Assembly: GCF_018917935.1 (NCBI RefSeq)
Contig: NZ_JAHLPN010000014.1
Coordinates: forward strand, 25,536-89,535
Length of the DNA: 64,000 nt
Reading direction: 5' to 3'
DNA from: Kineothrix sp. MSJ-39
Lineage (GTDB): Bacteria; Bacillota; Clostridia; Lachnospirales; Lachnospiraceae
The notes beneath the pieces are model-generated. The model was not told the DNA's origin, searched no databases, and was given only the letters and a program-made list of their open reading frames with translations. Below are positions 8,896 to 17,005 of this stretch, one piece after another; position 1 is the first letter of the stretch; every line of letters begins with the position of its first letter. Made by a program: the position numbers and the translations under genes.

Positions 8896-9870
8896 TTATT
8901 CTCCTGTTTTCAGTTCATAAGTCCGTTCAAATACTTCCCGGCGGATGATGTACATATCCTGCAGATCATCTAAACGAATTGCCAGATAATCTCCCGCCTT
9001 TCCAATAAAATAATCCTCTCTTCCCTTTCCGAATACCTTTGTGCGCACCTGAAGCTGTTTTGCATAAATACCGCCCGGCTTTGGCGTGCACAGATACGCC
9101 AGTTCATCGATCGTTTTATATTCTCCCGTCCGCGGGAGCTCCACTGCCGGGATAAAGTCCAGAAGCTGCGAAAAAATATCAAGCTGCTCATCGCTTTTCT
9201 CATAGCTGTTTTCAAACTTTTGTCTGGTGATCTCGTACACTTCGCCCAGACAGCCGATCATGATCAGCAGATCCGCGTCTGCCCGTATCGTCAATCCGGT
9301 ATCGTTTTCCAGCGTTTTGATACAGATCTCTTCTCCCGGCTTTGCAATATCCAGTGTTTCGACAACCGCCCATGGGATCTGCTTCTTGCAGTAAACGGGA
9401 AGCTGTCTGATCTGTTCTTCCTGCGCCGCCTCTTTGTCCGCATAGATAACCGCAGTTTTAGCAAAATACGCATCTGTCTGTTCCATGAAATAAGAAAGAA
9501 GATCTGTCGTGCCCTGCTCGGTCATGCTCACATCCAGAATGACCTGCGACATTTCCCCCTCTGCATATACCGCATCCCCGCGCAGCATTCCGTAATCTGC
9601 AAACAGGGCATCCAGAAATTCCAGTGCTCTGATCTGCTCTGCCCGGCTCCTGCACCACACATGTACGCAGTCGGTCAGTCTGCTCACGATCAGGAGCACT
9701 TTTTTATCAAATGTCTGGAGCAATGTTTCCATCTGCTCACGCTCCCAGCAAAATCCTCTGATCGCATCCACGATCAACACGCTGTTCTCCGTTTCCAGAT
9801 AGATGCGGTTGATTCCGTTTTGCGGTATATTTTCCTGTACCAGTACATATTTTCCCATGCCACATCTCAT
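8896..9870 (-). CDS. Hypothetical protein with PGDYG-like repeats
   Basis: Function unknown. The 324-residue protein has an N-terminal alpha/beta region (LETENSVLIVDAIRG) and two related segments ending in YEITRQKFENSYE and YIIRREVFERTYE. The second follows KAGDYLAI, which resembles the small PGDYG domain. No signal peptide or membrane segment is seen. The ATG at 9870 overlaps the cyclase stop as ATGA, indicating translational coupling; an internal ATG at 9858 is an alternative. Its conserved place between the cyclase and the PIN protein suggests a role in that pathway. Confidence 0.7.
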   Translation of the reverse strand: MRCGMGKYVLVQENIPQNGINRIYLETENSVLIVDAIRGFCWEREQMETLLQTFDKKVLLIVSRLTDCVHVWCRSRAEQIRALEFLDALFADYGMLRGDAVYAEGEMSQVILDVSMTEQGTTDLLSYFMEQTDAYFAKTAVIYADKEAAQEEQIRQLPVYCKKQIPWAVVETLDIAKPGEEICIKTLENDTGLTIRADADLLIMIGCLGEVYEITRQKFENSYEKSDEQLDIFSQLLDFIPAVELPRTGEYKTIDELAYLCTPKPGGIYAKQLQVRTKVFGKGREDYFIGKAGDYLAIRLDDLQDMYIIRREVFERTYELKTGE

Positions 9871-11354
9871 CCTTTGTCTGCATTTTCTTTTGTTACAAGC
9901 TGCAAGAAATCTTTGGAAAGGAACGTAAAGTGCAGTCTGTATCTGTTACCCTCCGCTTCCACGATCTTGGCATATGCATTTTCCTGCGTATCAAGTACCA
10001 GCTCCACATCTGTGAATACATTGGGGTATTCCGCATTTTCCTGTGGCAGGATCTGCAATACAATTTCTTTGTCAGAAATAGCATGCACGCTTGCCCCAAT
10101 GGCACTGCCCAGTATCTGCTTATCCAAAAGCACATACATACTGAGAATGCATCTGTCCTCCAGAAGCGTCATCGGAGTTTCCTGCTCCTGCACCAGACTG
10201 CAGCCATAAGTACCTGCAATGCCCGCGATCTCACAGACCGGAATTTTCTCCCGGATCCCTTTCATGGCGATCTCAAAGCTGCGATGGAAGGTAACGATCT
10301 GCTCGATCGGTCTGAGCGTTTCCATCGATGCCAGAATCTGCCCGCCAACGCTGTAGCTTTCCACACGGGAGCACAGATTAACCGCCTGCCCGATCACATT
10401 ATAGCGCATCAGGCTTTCCGAACCGATATTGCCGATAAACACCTCTCCTGCGTGAATACCGATTCCCATTTCGATCGCGGGATATCCCTTTCCCTGATTG
10501 AAAGCATTGACATCGTGCATTTTATTCTGCATACAGATTGCTGCAGCAATGGCATCTGCCTGTGGGCATTCCGAAGCCAGTGGCGCACCAAATACTGCCA
10601 GAATCGCATCGCCGATAAACTCAATGACTGTTCCGCGATAGCTCTGGATGACCTCGGTCATTTCCCCCAGAAAACGGTTGATCATTTCAATGACAACTTC
10701 CGCAGGGAGTCTGTCTGATAATGAAGTAAAGCCGCGCAGATCCGCCATCATGACGGTAAGATACCGCTTCTGTCCACCGATCGCCGCACCCTCGGGATGT
10801 TCCAGGATCACCTGCACCACTTCATCGGAAAAATATTTGCCGAAGACCTGATGTAGCAGCTCATTTCTGGCTGCAAGCTGTTCGTTCAGCCGCTTGATCT
10901 CTTTTGCCGTGGCAAGCTCTACTGCCTGCTTCTGCAGAAGCTTTTCATAATTTCTGGTCATTTCGTGCTGCCATGCTGCCTTTTCCATACGGAGCAGTGC
11001 TGCATCGGAAAACGGAAGCACCAGAACGACCGTCCCACCAAGCTCATAGCATTCCTCATCCTTTTCCTGTGTTCTGCTCCCGCAAAGGAAAAAGACCGGA
11101 ATACCTGCAAAGGCAGGCGCATTTTTGATGCGGGAAAGTGACGTAAAACCGTTTTTTTTGCCATCTTCATAATCGACCAGAAGAAGAGACGGCATTTCCA
11201 CAGCATCTTCGCCGCCGAGATGCTCCATTGCTTTCTCTACTGCCGCATCAGAAAGCAGACAGACCGCACGCATACCCCCGCCCTGATTGATCTGCCTCTG
11301 TACCTGTACCAAAACTGTTCTGTTGCCGGACAATACCCAGATATTCTTCTTCAT
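9867..11354 (-). CDS. Class III nucleotide cyclase with receiver-like and C-terminal regulatory domains
   Basis: The 495-residue protein has three parts. Residues 1-125 form a receiver-like domain with a possible acceptor Asp in LLLVDYEDG. A coiled coil follows, then a class III cyclase domain at about 185-365 with metal aspartates in MADLRGFTSL and IGDAILAVFGAP. The last 120 residues are beta-rich and may be PilZ-like, but lack a visible RxxxR. At the base-specificity positions there are Glu (VIEFIGD) and Asn (RYNVIGQAVN), not the Lys and Asp/Thr usual for adenylyl cyclases, so the product is uncertain. The ATG overlaps the TIR gene stop (TAATG). Confidence 0.85.
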   Translation of the reverse strand: MKKNIWVLSGNRTVLVQVQRQINQGGGMRAVCLLSDAAVEKAMEHLGGEDAVEMPSLLLVDYEDGKKNGFTSLSRIKNAPAFAGIPVFFLCGSRTQEKDEECYELGGTVVLVLPFSDAALLRMEKAAWQHEMTRNYEKLLQKQAVELATAKEIKRLNEQLAARNELLHQVFGKYFSDEVVQVILEHPEGAAIGGQKRYLTVMMADLRGFTSLSDRLPAEVVIEMINRFLGEMTEVIQSYRGTVIEFIGDAILAVFGAPLASECPQADAIAAAICMQNKMHDVNAFNQGKGYPAIEMGIGIHAGEVFIGNIGSESLMRYNVIGQAVNLCSRVESYSVGGQILASMETLRPIEQIVTFHRSFEIAMKGIREKIPVCEIAGIAGTYGCSLVQEQETPMTLLEDRCILSMYVLLDKQILGSAIGASVHAISDKEIVLQILPQENAEYPNVFTDVELVLDTQENAYAKIVEAEGNRYRLHFTFLSKDFLQLVTKENADKG

Positions 11355-12283
11355 TACCCTTTTCTCTCCGGTGATCCGAAATAATGGTATTTCTGATCGG
11401 TGCTTTTCTCTTTTCTCTGCTGCTCCTTGCACGCCTCACATAAATGCCCGGAACGGATCGGCATTCCGCATTTCTCACATTTCAGTCGGAAAGACGATCC
11501 AAGCGGTACTTCCAGTCTGTCATCCCAGAGGAAATATTCGATCGTTTTCCGGGGAATACCGGTTTCTCTTGCAATCGTCGTGATCTGGCTCGGCCCGTTC
11601 TCATCCAGAAAATTACGAATCGTCTGATAGGTGTCATAGCAGTATGTGCCGCACGTTCTGCACTTATAGGTTCCGCGCGATACCATGACAAGCTCTCCCC
11701 CACAGTTTTCGCATACCACAGGGGTCTTATTCATCTTCAGGGCGTTCCCCCGCATTGCCTGCTTCAGATGTGGAGCAAGCCCCTCCTGCACCGGTCTTTT
11801 CTGTCTGCTGACAGGTTTCTTCTGCTCCTGCTTTTCGGACTGATCAGCCTGCTTTTCTGCCGCCGTGTCTGCCTGATCTGCCTGCAGCGATAACAGCGTA
11901 TTCAGCCGTTCCCTCGTCATTCTGAATGCCTGCTCCGGGTTTTCTGCATAGGAGATCGTCTGCACATTATTCAGATAAAAACGGAACATATCGCTCAGGT
12001 CATCCTCTGTCAGCTTCAGTGGAACGATCGTCTTTCTGTCATTGATCGCACAGTCGATCTCCTTTTCCACCCAGATGGATTCCTGGGAATACGGGGAGAT
12101 CACGAGCAGAAATACCTGACACTGCGCGATCGCACGCGGGATTTCACGGGCATAATTGGAGCCTGCCGGGATCATTTCCGGTGCTTTCCAGTAGCTGATA
12201 CCGGCTTCCTTCAGCATCGCAACGATCTTTTCCACTATTTTACTGTCTTTGGAACTGTAACTGATAAAAACCGATTCCTTCAC
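11354..12283 (-). CDS. TIR-domain protein with two zinc ribbons and a helix-turn-helix
   Basis: A 309-residue protein. Residues 1-125 are a TIR domain (FISYSSKDSKIV, LLVISPYSQESIWVEKE); Glu75 sits four residues after the conserved Trp, the place of the catalytic Glu of NAD-cleaving TIRs. A charged linker (135-170) leads to a zinc ribbon (Cys191/194/208/211), a small winged-helix-like segment (about 218-258) and a second ribbon (Cys269/272/282/285). No cyclic-nucleotide-binding domain is visible. It lies between the GAF-GGDEF gene and the cyclase, 16 bp and -1 bp away. NADase or scaffold roles are both possible. Confidence 0.85.
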   Translation of the reverse strand: MKESVFISYSSKDSKIVEKIVAMLKEAGISYWKAPEMIPAGSNYAREIPRAIAQCQVFLLVISPYSQESIWVEKEIDCAINDRKTIVPLKLTEDDLSDMFRFYLNNVQTISYAENPEQAFRMTRERLNTLLSLQADQADTAAEKQADQSEKQEQKKPVSRQKRPVQEGLAPHLKQAMRGNALKMNKTPVVCENCGGELVMVSRGTYKCRTCGTYCYDTYQTIRNFLDENGPSQITTIARETGIPRKTIEYFLWDDRLEVPLGSSFRLKCEKCGMPIRSGHLCEACKEQQRKEKSTDQKYHYFGSPERKG

Positions 12284-12299
12284 TTTCCAGGGCCTCCGA

Positions 12300-13286
12300 T
12301 CAAATTACTTTATTTCTTCCTGTCTTTTTCGCCTCGTACAGCTTTTCATCCGCACGTCTGACATTTTCTTCCACAGAGAGCATCTCGTCGATCTCTTCCA
12401 CGCCGAACGACATGGTCACCCGGATCTCCTGCCCTTCATAACGACAGACCTCCTGCAGCATTTTCCGGCGGATCTCTTCTGCCACTTCTCTTGCCTGCCC
12501 GCGGTCTTTACCGCACAGAAGCAGGATAAATTCTTCGCCGCCCCAGCGGACAGTCTCATCATCCAGACCGACACTTTCTTTCAGGACTTCTGCCACATGC
12601 CCAAGCACCGCATCTCCCGCATTATGTCCATAGGTGTCGTTTACTTTCTTAAAATAATCGATATCTCCCATGACAATGGAATACGTCTTCTTCTGCCCGG
12701 AGAGGATCCGTGTGTGGAACGCCTCATACAGCCCGCTTCTGTTTTTCAGTCCGGTAAGCTGATCGAAAAAAGCTTTATTGTGCAGCAGATACGATTCCAG
12801 TGTCTTGGCACCGAAAACAGCAACGAGTGACAGTCTCTTGACATCCTTCTCATCAAAGGCGCAGTCGCCGTCCTCTCCCTGCTTATTGAGTGCCTGATAA
12901 GCACCCAGCATTTCGCCGTGCTCACTTGTGACCGGAATGCACAGGATCGACTTTGTGCGATAGCCCGTTTCCATATCTACTGCCGGATTAAAGCGGGAAT
13001 CCTCATAAGGCTCATTCAGTACGACCGGGCGGTTTTCCTGCATTGTGACGCCGACAATTCCGGTATTTTCCGGTACAACGATCCTCTCATTTCCGACTGC
13101 GGCAAGCGTCCAGTACTGGTGCGATTTGCGGTCCCAGAACCAGAAAGAGGCTCTGTCCGACTGCACAAGCGTACGTCCCAGGTTTGTGAGGATCTCAATC
13201 GTACTTGTAAAATCTCTTTTTTCAAAGAGCTGGTTCATATAATAAAAGATGCTTTCCAATAATGCATCTGCATTCTGATTCTTCAT
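12300..13286 (-). CDS. GAF-GGDEF diguanylate cyclase
   Basis: The 328-residue soluble protein has a GAF domain (about 20-165; TGIVGVTMQENRPVVL, KSILCIPV) and a GGDEF domain (about 170-328) with DQLTGLKNR, GDIDYFKKVND and the active-site variant RWGGEEF. It should make c-di-GMP from two GTP. The usual RxxD inhibitory site is lost: a Gly replaces its Arg. There is no membrane segment, so the GAF domain probably senses a cytoplasmic ligand. It starts next to the TIM-barrel stop. Confidence 0.92.
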   Translation of the reverse strand: MKNQNADALLESIFYYMNQLFEKRDFTSTIEILTNLGRTLVQSDRASFWFWDRKSHQYWTLAAVGNERIVVPENTGIVGVTMQENRPVVLNEPYEDSRFNPAVDMETGYRTKSILCIPVTSEHGEMLGAYQALNKQGEDGDCAFDEKDVKRLSLVAVFGAKTLESYLLHNKAFFDQLTGLKNRSGLYEAFHTRILSGQKKTYSIVMGDIDYFKKVNDTYGHNAGDAVLGHVAEVLKESVGLDDETVRWGGEEFILLLCGKDRGQAREVAEEIRRKMLQEVCRYEGQEIRVTMSFGVEEIDEMLSVEENVRRADEKLYEAKKTGRNKVI

Positions 13287-13287
13287 A

Positions 13288-14061
13288 TTATTTCACTCCA
13301 AGCTGTATCAGATAATCAAGGGACTGCCTCTGCCAGTCCGGTCTGGTTGTCTCTATAAGCACAGTCAGACTGCTGAAGTATTTTTCGTAAAATACCGCAA
13401 ACTTTTTCCAGTCTGTCACGCCGCTGCCAACGGCAAGATGCAGATCATGCTTTCCGTCATGATCGTTGATATGTACATGCCTGACATAAGGCGCCAGTGT
13501 TTCCACCCAGGTATCGATCTTTGTCCGGGAAAGAGACGCATGCGCATAATCCAGACAGACGCCGTAGTTCGGATACTTGTAAAGGCGCTCGGAGAGCATC
13601 CTTAGCATATCCGGGCTGTCATCAAACATATTTTCCATATAGATCGACAGATCCGGAAACTGCAAAAGCAGCTTTTCCACATAATCCCCGGTCATGGAAA
13701 CTGCATTCTGTATATAAGACGGGGCATCCAAAAACGGATTGATATTGGTATGGAAGACCACACCTGCCACCTTTCCTCTTCTTGCCTGCTGCATGCTCTG
13801 CAGCATCCGCAGCTCGGAAACCTCCCGGATCTTCGGATCTGTACTGAACACCGTCACATCCAGAAAAGCACCATGCATTGTACAGACCGCAGGTCTTTGA
13901 CAGGCATCATACTGCTGCCAGATCCCGTCAAGACTTGCCTCGTCTGACAACACAACCGGATCATAAAAGTCATTGTATTCAAAGCCCACCTGATAAGACT
14001 GCGCGATCTGACAATAGTCTGCCAGATTGTCCACCTTTGACACGATCAAAAACTGCCCCAT
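13288..14061 (-). CDS. Sugar-phosphate isomerase/epimerase-like TIM barrel
   Basis: A 257-residue protein of the xylose-isomerase/AP endonuclease IV barrel superfamily. Metal-ligand motifs are in order: MHGAF, VFHTN, YMENMF, CLDYAHA, HINDHDGKHDLH and a late LIET. Substrates in this superfamily range from sugar acids to abasic DNA, so none can be assigned. It is the first gene of the operon running to 7866 and follows AAAGGGAAAA. A sigma-A promoter lies about 50 bp upstream. Confidence 0.8.
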   Translation of the reverse strand: MGQFLIVSKVDNLADYCQIAQSYQVGFEYNDFYDPVVLSDEASLDGIWQQYDACQRPAVCTMHGAFLDVTVFSTDPKIREVSELRMLQSMQQARRGKVAGVVFHTNINPFLDAPSYIQNAVSMTGDYVEKLLLQFPDLSIYMENMFDDSPDMLRMLSERLYKYPNYGVCLDYAHASLSRTKIDTWVETLAPYVRHVHINDHDGKHDLHLAVGSGVTDWKKFAVFYEKYFSSLTVLIETTRPDWQRQSLDYLIQLGVK

Positions 14062-14107
14062 CGTTTTCCCTTTCTACACGCGAAAAATTCCGAAATATAT
14101 CAGTCCC

Positions 14108-14136
14108 AGTATAACACCTAACACGCACACGCACAA
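14108..14136 (-). promoter_or_regulatory. Sigma-A promoter of the six-gene signalling operon
   Basis: On the minus strand TTGTGC (14136-14131) and TATACT (14113-14108) are 17 bases apart, about 50 bp before the TIM-barrel start and just beyond the terminator of the ABC transporter operon. Confidence 0.55.
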
Positions 14137-14146
14137 GATAAGCACA

Positions 14147-14195
14147 TGAAAAAGGAGCTTTGCCGGGCAGATAAATGTACCGGCAAAACTCCTTC
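14147..14195 (-). terminator. Terminator of the amino-acid ABC operon
   Basis: A long hairpin (AAGGAG..TTTGCCGG paired with CCGGCAAA..CTCCTT) is followed on the minus strand by a T-run. It lies just after the ATPase gene. Confidence 0.8.
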
Positions 14196-14226
14196 TCTTA
14201 TACTCTTTTATTTTATTTGCGCAAAT

Positions 14227-14973
14227 TCAGACCGTTGTATGAAAACGGTTCAGAAATTCCTTTGTCTGTTCCTGCTTTGCATGCTCAAAAATATCACTGC
14301 TCGAGCCTTCTTCCACGATCACGCCGTCCGCCATAAAGATGACCTTATCGGAAACTTCTTTTGCAAATGCCATTTCATGTGTGACAACAAGCATCGTCAT
14401 GCCTTCTTTTGCGAGCTTAGACATTACGGACAACACTTCTCCGACCATCTGCGGATCCAGAGCAGAAGTCGGCTCATCAAATAAGAGCACTTCCGGTTCC
14501 ATGGCAAGCGCACGCGCAATGGCAACACGCTGCTTCTGTCCGCCTGATAACTGTCTTGGTTTGGCATTGATGTACTGCTCCATGCCAACCTTTTCCAGAA
14601 ATTTGATTGCAAGCTCTTTGGCTTCCTTTTTGCTTTTCTTTGCAACGGTGACAGGTCCTGTCATGCAGTTCTCCAGCACCGTCATATTGGCAAACAGGTT
14701 AAAATTCTGAAAAACCATTCCCACATGTTCTCTGTAGGAAGGTATGTTCATTTTCGCATCCGTGATATCTTTTCCGTGGTAGTAAATATTGCCGCCTGTC
14801 GGTGTTTCCAACAGGTTGACACAGCGCAGCAGTGTGGATTTTCCCGATCCGGAAGGTCCTATGATGGAAATTGCCTCGCCTTTATTGACCGTAAAATCGA
14901 TATCCCGCAAAACCTCATGTGTTCCGAAGGATTTTTCCAGATGAGAGATCTGCAGTACTTTTTCTGTATCCAT
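14227..14973 (-). CDS. Polar amino-acid ABC transporter ATPase
   Basis: The 248-residue ATPase is of the GlnQ/ArtP/HisP type. Motifs are complete: Walker [11 protein letters not shown]-loop VFQNFNLF, signature LSGGQKQR, Walker [13 protein letters not shown] and the switch His in VTHEM. It energises uptake with the permease and binding protein encoded upstream. The start codon shares a base with the permease stop (TAATG), so translation is coupled. A strong terminator follows. The substrate is likely a polar amino acid, not further resolvable. Confidence 0.95.
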   Translation of the reverse strand: MDTEKVLQISHLEKSFGTHEVLRDIDFTVNKGEAISIIGPSGSGKSTLLRCVNLLETPTGGNIYYHGKDITDAKMNIPSYREHVGMVFQNFNLFANMTVLENCMTGPVTVAKKSKKEAKELAIKFLEKVGMEQYINAKPRQLSGGQKQRVAIARALAMEPEVLLFDEPTSALDPQMVGEVLSVMSKLAKEGMTMLVVTHEMAFAKEVSDKVIFMADGVIVEEGSSSDIFEHAKQEQTKEFLNRFHTTV

Positions 14974-15758
14974 TATGCTCTCCCCCTTCCTGAAACACGC
15001 ATCTGATTTCCGATATCCATGACATCCACCAGCTCGTAATTGTCATCACCGTCCAGCTTTCTTTCCCAGAGTGCCAGAAGTCTGGAGGATACAAGCGTCA
15101 TCGTCAGATAAATACACATGACGATCGTAGCGGATTCAAAATAAGTGTATAAAGCACCAGCCACGCTTTTATGAACAAAGAACAGATCCACAATACTGAT
15201 GACTGACAGGACTGAAGTATCCTTGATGTTGATGATAAAGTTATTGCCGATCTGCGGAATGATATTCCGAAATGCCTGCGGTAGAATGACCTTGAGCATT
15301 GCCTGCACATGTGTCATACCGATTGCCTTTGCGCCTTCCATCTGTCCCGGATCAACGGAAATAATACCACCTCTGACCGATTCTGCCATGTAAGCACCGG
15401 TATTGATGGAAACAACCAGAAAAGCTGCCTGCCACATACCAAGCTGGATATTGCACATCTGTGACAGCCCGAAATAAATGAAGACTGCCTGTACGATCAT
15501 TGGTGTACCTCGGAAAATCTCCACATAGGCTTTCAGAATTACCTTGACAAGCCCCAGCAGAAACCGTTTGCCGATCCCATCCCGTTTTTTATCCACAGGT
15601 ATCGTCTGTACAATACCGACCGCAAAGCCGATCACACAGCCGATCGCCGTGGAAACAAGTGCGATCAGCAGTGTTGTGCCTGCCCCTTTTAAGTAGGAGA
15701 TTCCATAGTTTTGTAAAATATAAATAATACGTTCAAAAAAGTTCATTTCGGAAATCAT
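14973..15758 (-). CDS. Polar amino-acid ABC transporter permease
   Basis: A 261-residue inner-membrane permease of the HisM/GlnP type with about five membrane helices. The EAA-type coupling loop is visible around [20 protein letters not shown], followed by [15 protein letters not shown]-terminal soluble tail of about 25 residues is slightly longer than usual. It is the only permease in the operon, so it probably works as a homodimer. It is 27 bp downstream of the binding-protein gene. Confidence 0.93.
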   Translation of the reverse strand: MISEMNFFERIIYILQNYGISYLKGAGTTLLIALVSTAIGCVIGFAVGIVQTIPVDKKRDGIGKRFLLGLVKVILKAYVEIFRGTPMIVQAVFIYFGLSQMCNIQLGMWQAAFLVVSINTGAYMAESVRGGIISVDPGQMEGAKAIGMTHVQAMLKVILPQAFRNIIPQIGNNFIINIKDTSVLSVISIVDLFFVHKSVAGALYTYFESATIVMCIYLTMTLVSSRLLALWERKLDGDDNYELVDVMDIGNQMRVSGRGRA

Positions 15759-15785
15759 AATATTTCTCCTTTAAAGGCGATCCCC

Positions 15786-16694
15786 TTATTCAGACAATGG
15801 CTGAACAGAAATCGCATCATTCATCATGGCATCAAAATCATCTGTTGTCATCGTGGAAAGAACAGAGTTGATACCATCTAAAAGTTCGGTGTTTCCTTTC
15901 TTGACGGAAATGCCGATGTTGATCTCTTCCTCGGAAACCTGGAAGTTATCATCGGAATCCGTGAAGTCAAGCAGCTTCAGATCAGGATAAGCAACGACTG
16001 CTGCCTTTGCGGTTGGCATATCTGTCACTACAAGGTCTGTACGTGCGCTTTCCAGTGCAACCAGCATCGCCGGAGCAGATTCCTGTGCAGGCTGGATATT
16101 GGCATCCTTGATCTGTGGCAGGCAGACATCATACCATACCGTACCAAGCTGCGAAGTACAGGTTGCACCTGCAAGATCTGCAACGCCCTTGGCATCCGCA
16201 TACTGTCCGTCACTCTTTACCAGACCGACAATAGAAGCATAATAATATGGCTCTGAGAAATCTACCATCTGCAGACGTTCTGATGTAATAGACTGTCCTG
16301 CAATGACGCAGTCAACTGTTCCTGACTGTACAGCCGGTACTAAAGAATCCCAGTCCAGCTTGACGATCTGAAGCTCATAACCAAGTGCATCTGCAATTTT
16401 CTTTGCCATCATGACATCATAACCATATGCATAATCGGAGCTGTCGTTGATCTTTACCGCACCGTTGGAATCATCTGCCTGTGTCCAGTTATATGGAGCA
16501 TAACCACATTCCATTGCGACCTTTAATACTTTCTTTTCTGCGCTGCTGCCTTCTGCCGCATCTGTAGCTGCATCCGTTGCCGCATCTGTGCTTTCTGCTG
16601 CTGCACTCGTATCTGCCTCTTTGCTGCTTCCGCAGGCTGTCAGCATTGCTGCTGTCATAACAGCCAATAATAAACCAAGTACTTTCTTTTTCAT
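15786..16694 (-). CDS. Amino-acid ABC transporter substrate-binding lipoprotein
   Basis: The 302-residue product has a lipoprotein signal ending in LTACGSS, then a low-complexity Ala/Asp/Thr tether and a periplasmic-binding fold of the SBP_bac_3 family (MECGYAPYNWTQ, DYAYGYDVMMAKKIADALG, DCVIAGQSITSERLQMVDFSEPYYYASI). It binds a polar amino acid outside the cell. The start at 16694 follows AAGGAGGAAAATT; a longer frame adds ten residues without a signal function. It is first in the operon with the permease and ATPase. Confidence 0.95.
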   Translation of the reverse strand: MKKKVLGLLLAVMTAAMLTACGSSKEADTSAAAESTDAATDAATDAAEGSSAEKKVLKVAMECGYAPYNWTQADDSNGAVKINDSSDYAYGYDVMMAKKIADALGYELQIVKLDWDSLVPAVQSGTVDCVIAGQSITSERLQMVDFSEPYYYASIVGLVKSDGQYADAKGVADLAGATCTSQLGTVWYDVCLPQIKDANIQPAQESAPAMLVALESARTDLVVTDMPTAKAAVVAYPDLKLLDFTDSDDNFQVSEEEINIGISVKKGNTELLDGINSVLSTMTTDDFDAMMNDAISVQPLSE

Positions 16695-16743
16695 AATTTT
16701 CCTCCTTCTTGCGCAAATCTGCATCTAAATGAACTCACTACTC

Positions 16744-16864
16744 GAAAATCATGCTGCTTTCGCAGCATCCGCACTTCGTGCTCTGGATTTTCTCGTTGTA
16801 CGCTCGGGTGAACACTTCTATAACCTGCTACGCAGGTTATTTCGCCGTACATTTGCTACGCAAA
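16744..16864. repeat. Branched cluster of small hairpins upstream of the ABC operon
   Basis: Arms GAAAATC (16744) and GATTTTC (16786) enclose two hairpins: TGCTGC-TTTC-GCAGCA and GCAC-TTC-GTGC. Next comes AACCTGC-TAC-GCAGGTT inside TGTACG/CGTACA arms, then TTTGC-TAC-GCAAA. The cluster fills the gap between the kinase terminator and the ABC operon, where there is no gene. It could be a structured leader or an intergenic repeat. Confidence 0.6.
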
Positions 16865-16897
16865 TATACGACAATGCTTGATTTCCTTCCTCGCTAC

Positions 16898-16934
16898 AAA
16901 AAAGAGGAAACTCCCCTAAGGGAATTTCCTCTTT
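16898..16934 (-). terminator. Terminator of the riboswitch-controlled hybrid kinase
   Basis: AAAGAGGAAA pairs with TTTCCTCTTT around a short inner stem, followed on the minus strand by six T residues. It lies about 70 bp after the kinase stop. Confidence 0.85.
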
Positions 16935-17005
16935 GAAATTCATTTTATACTTTATGCGCTTTTGTTTCCATAGTGTATCATATATTGTCTGAAAATACAA
17001 GCCTC

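Noticed and set aside
9867..12283. Calling the TIR and cyclase genes a Pycsar system
   Set aside because: Pycsar TIR effectors carry a cyclic-nucleotide-binding domain, which is not seen, and the cyclase has extra regulatory domains. Only a loose analogy is justified.
14074..14145. 23-residue hydrophobic peptide from a GTG start
   Set aside because: It has no ribosome site and covers a well-spaced promoter, which explains the sequence better.
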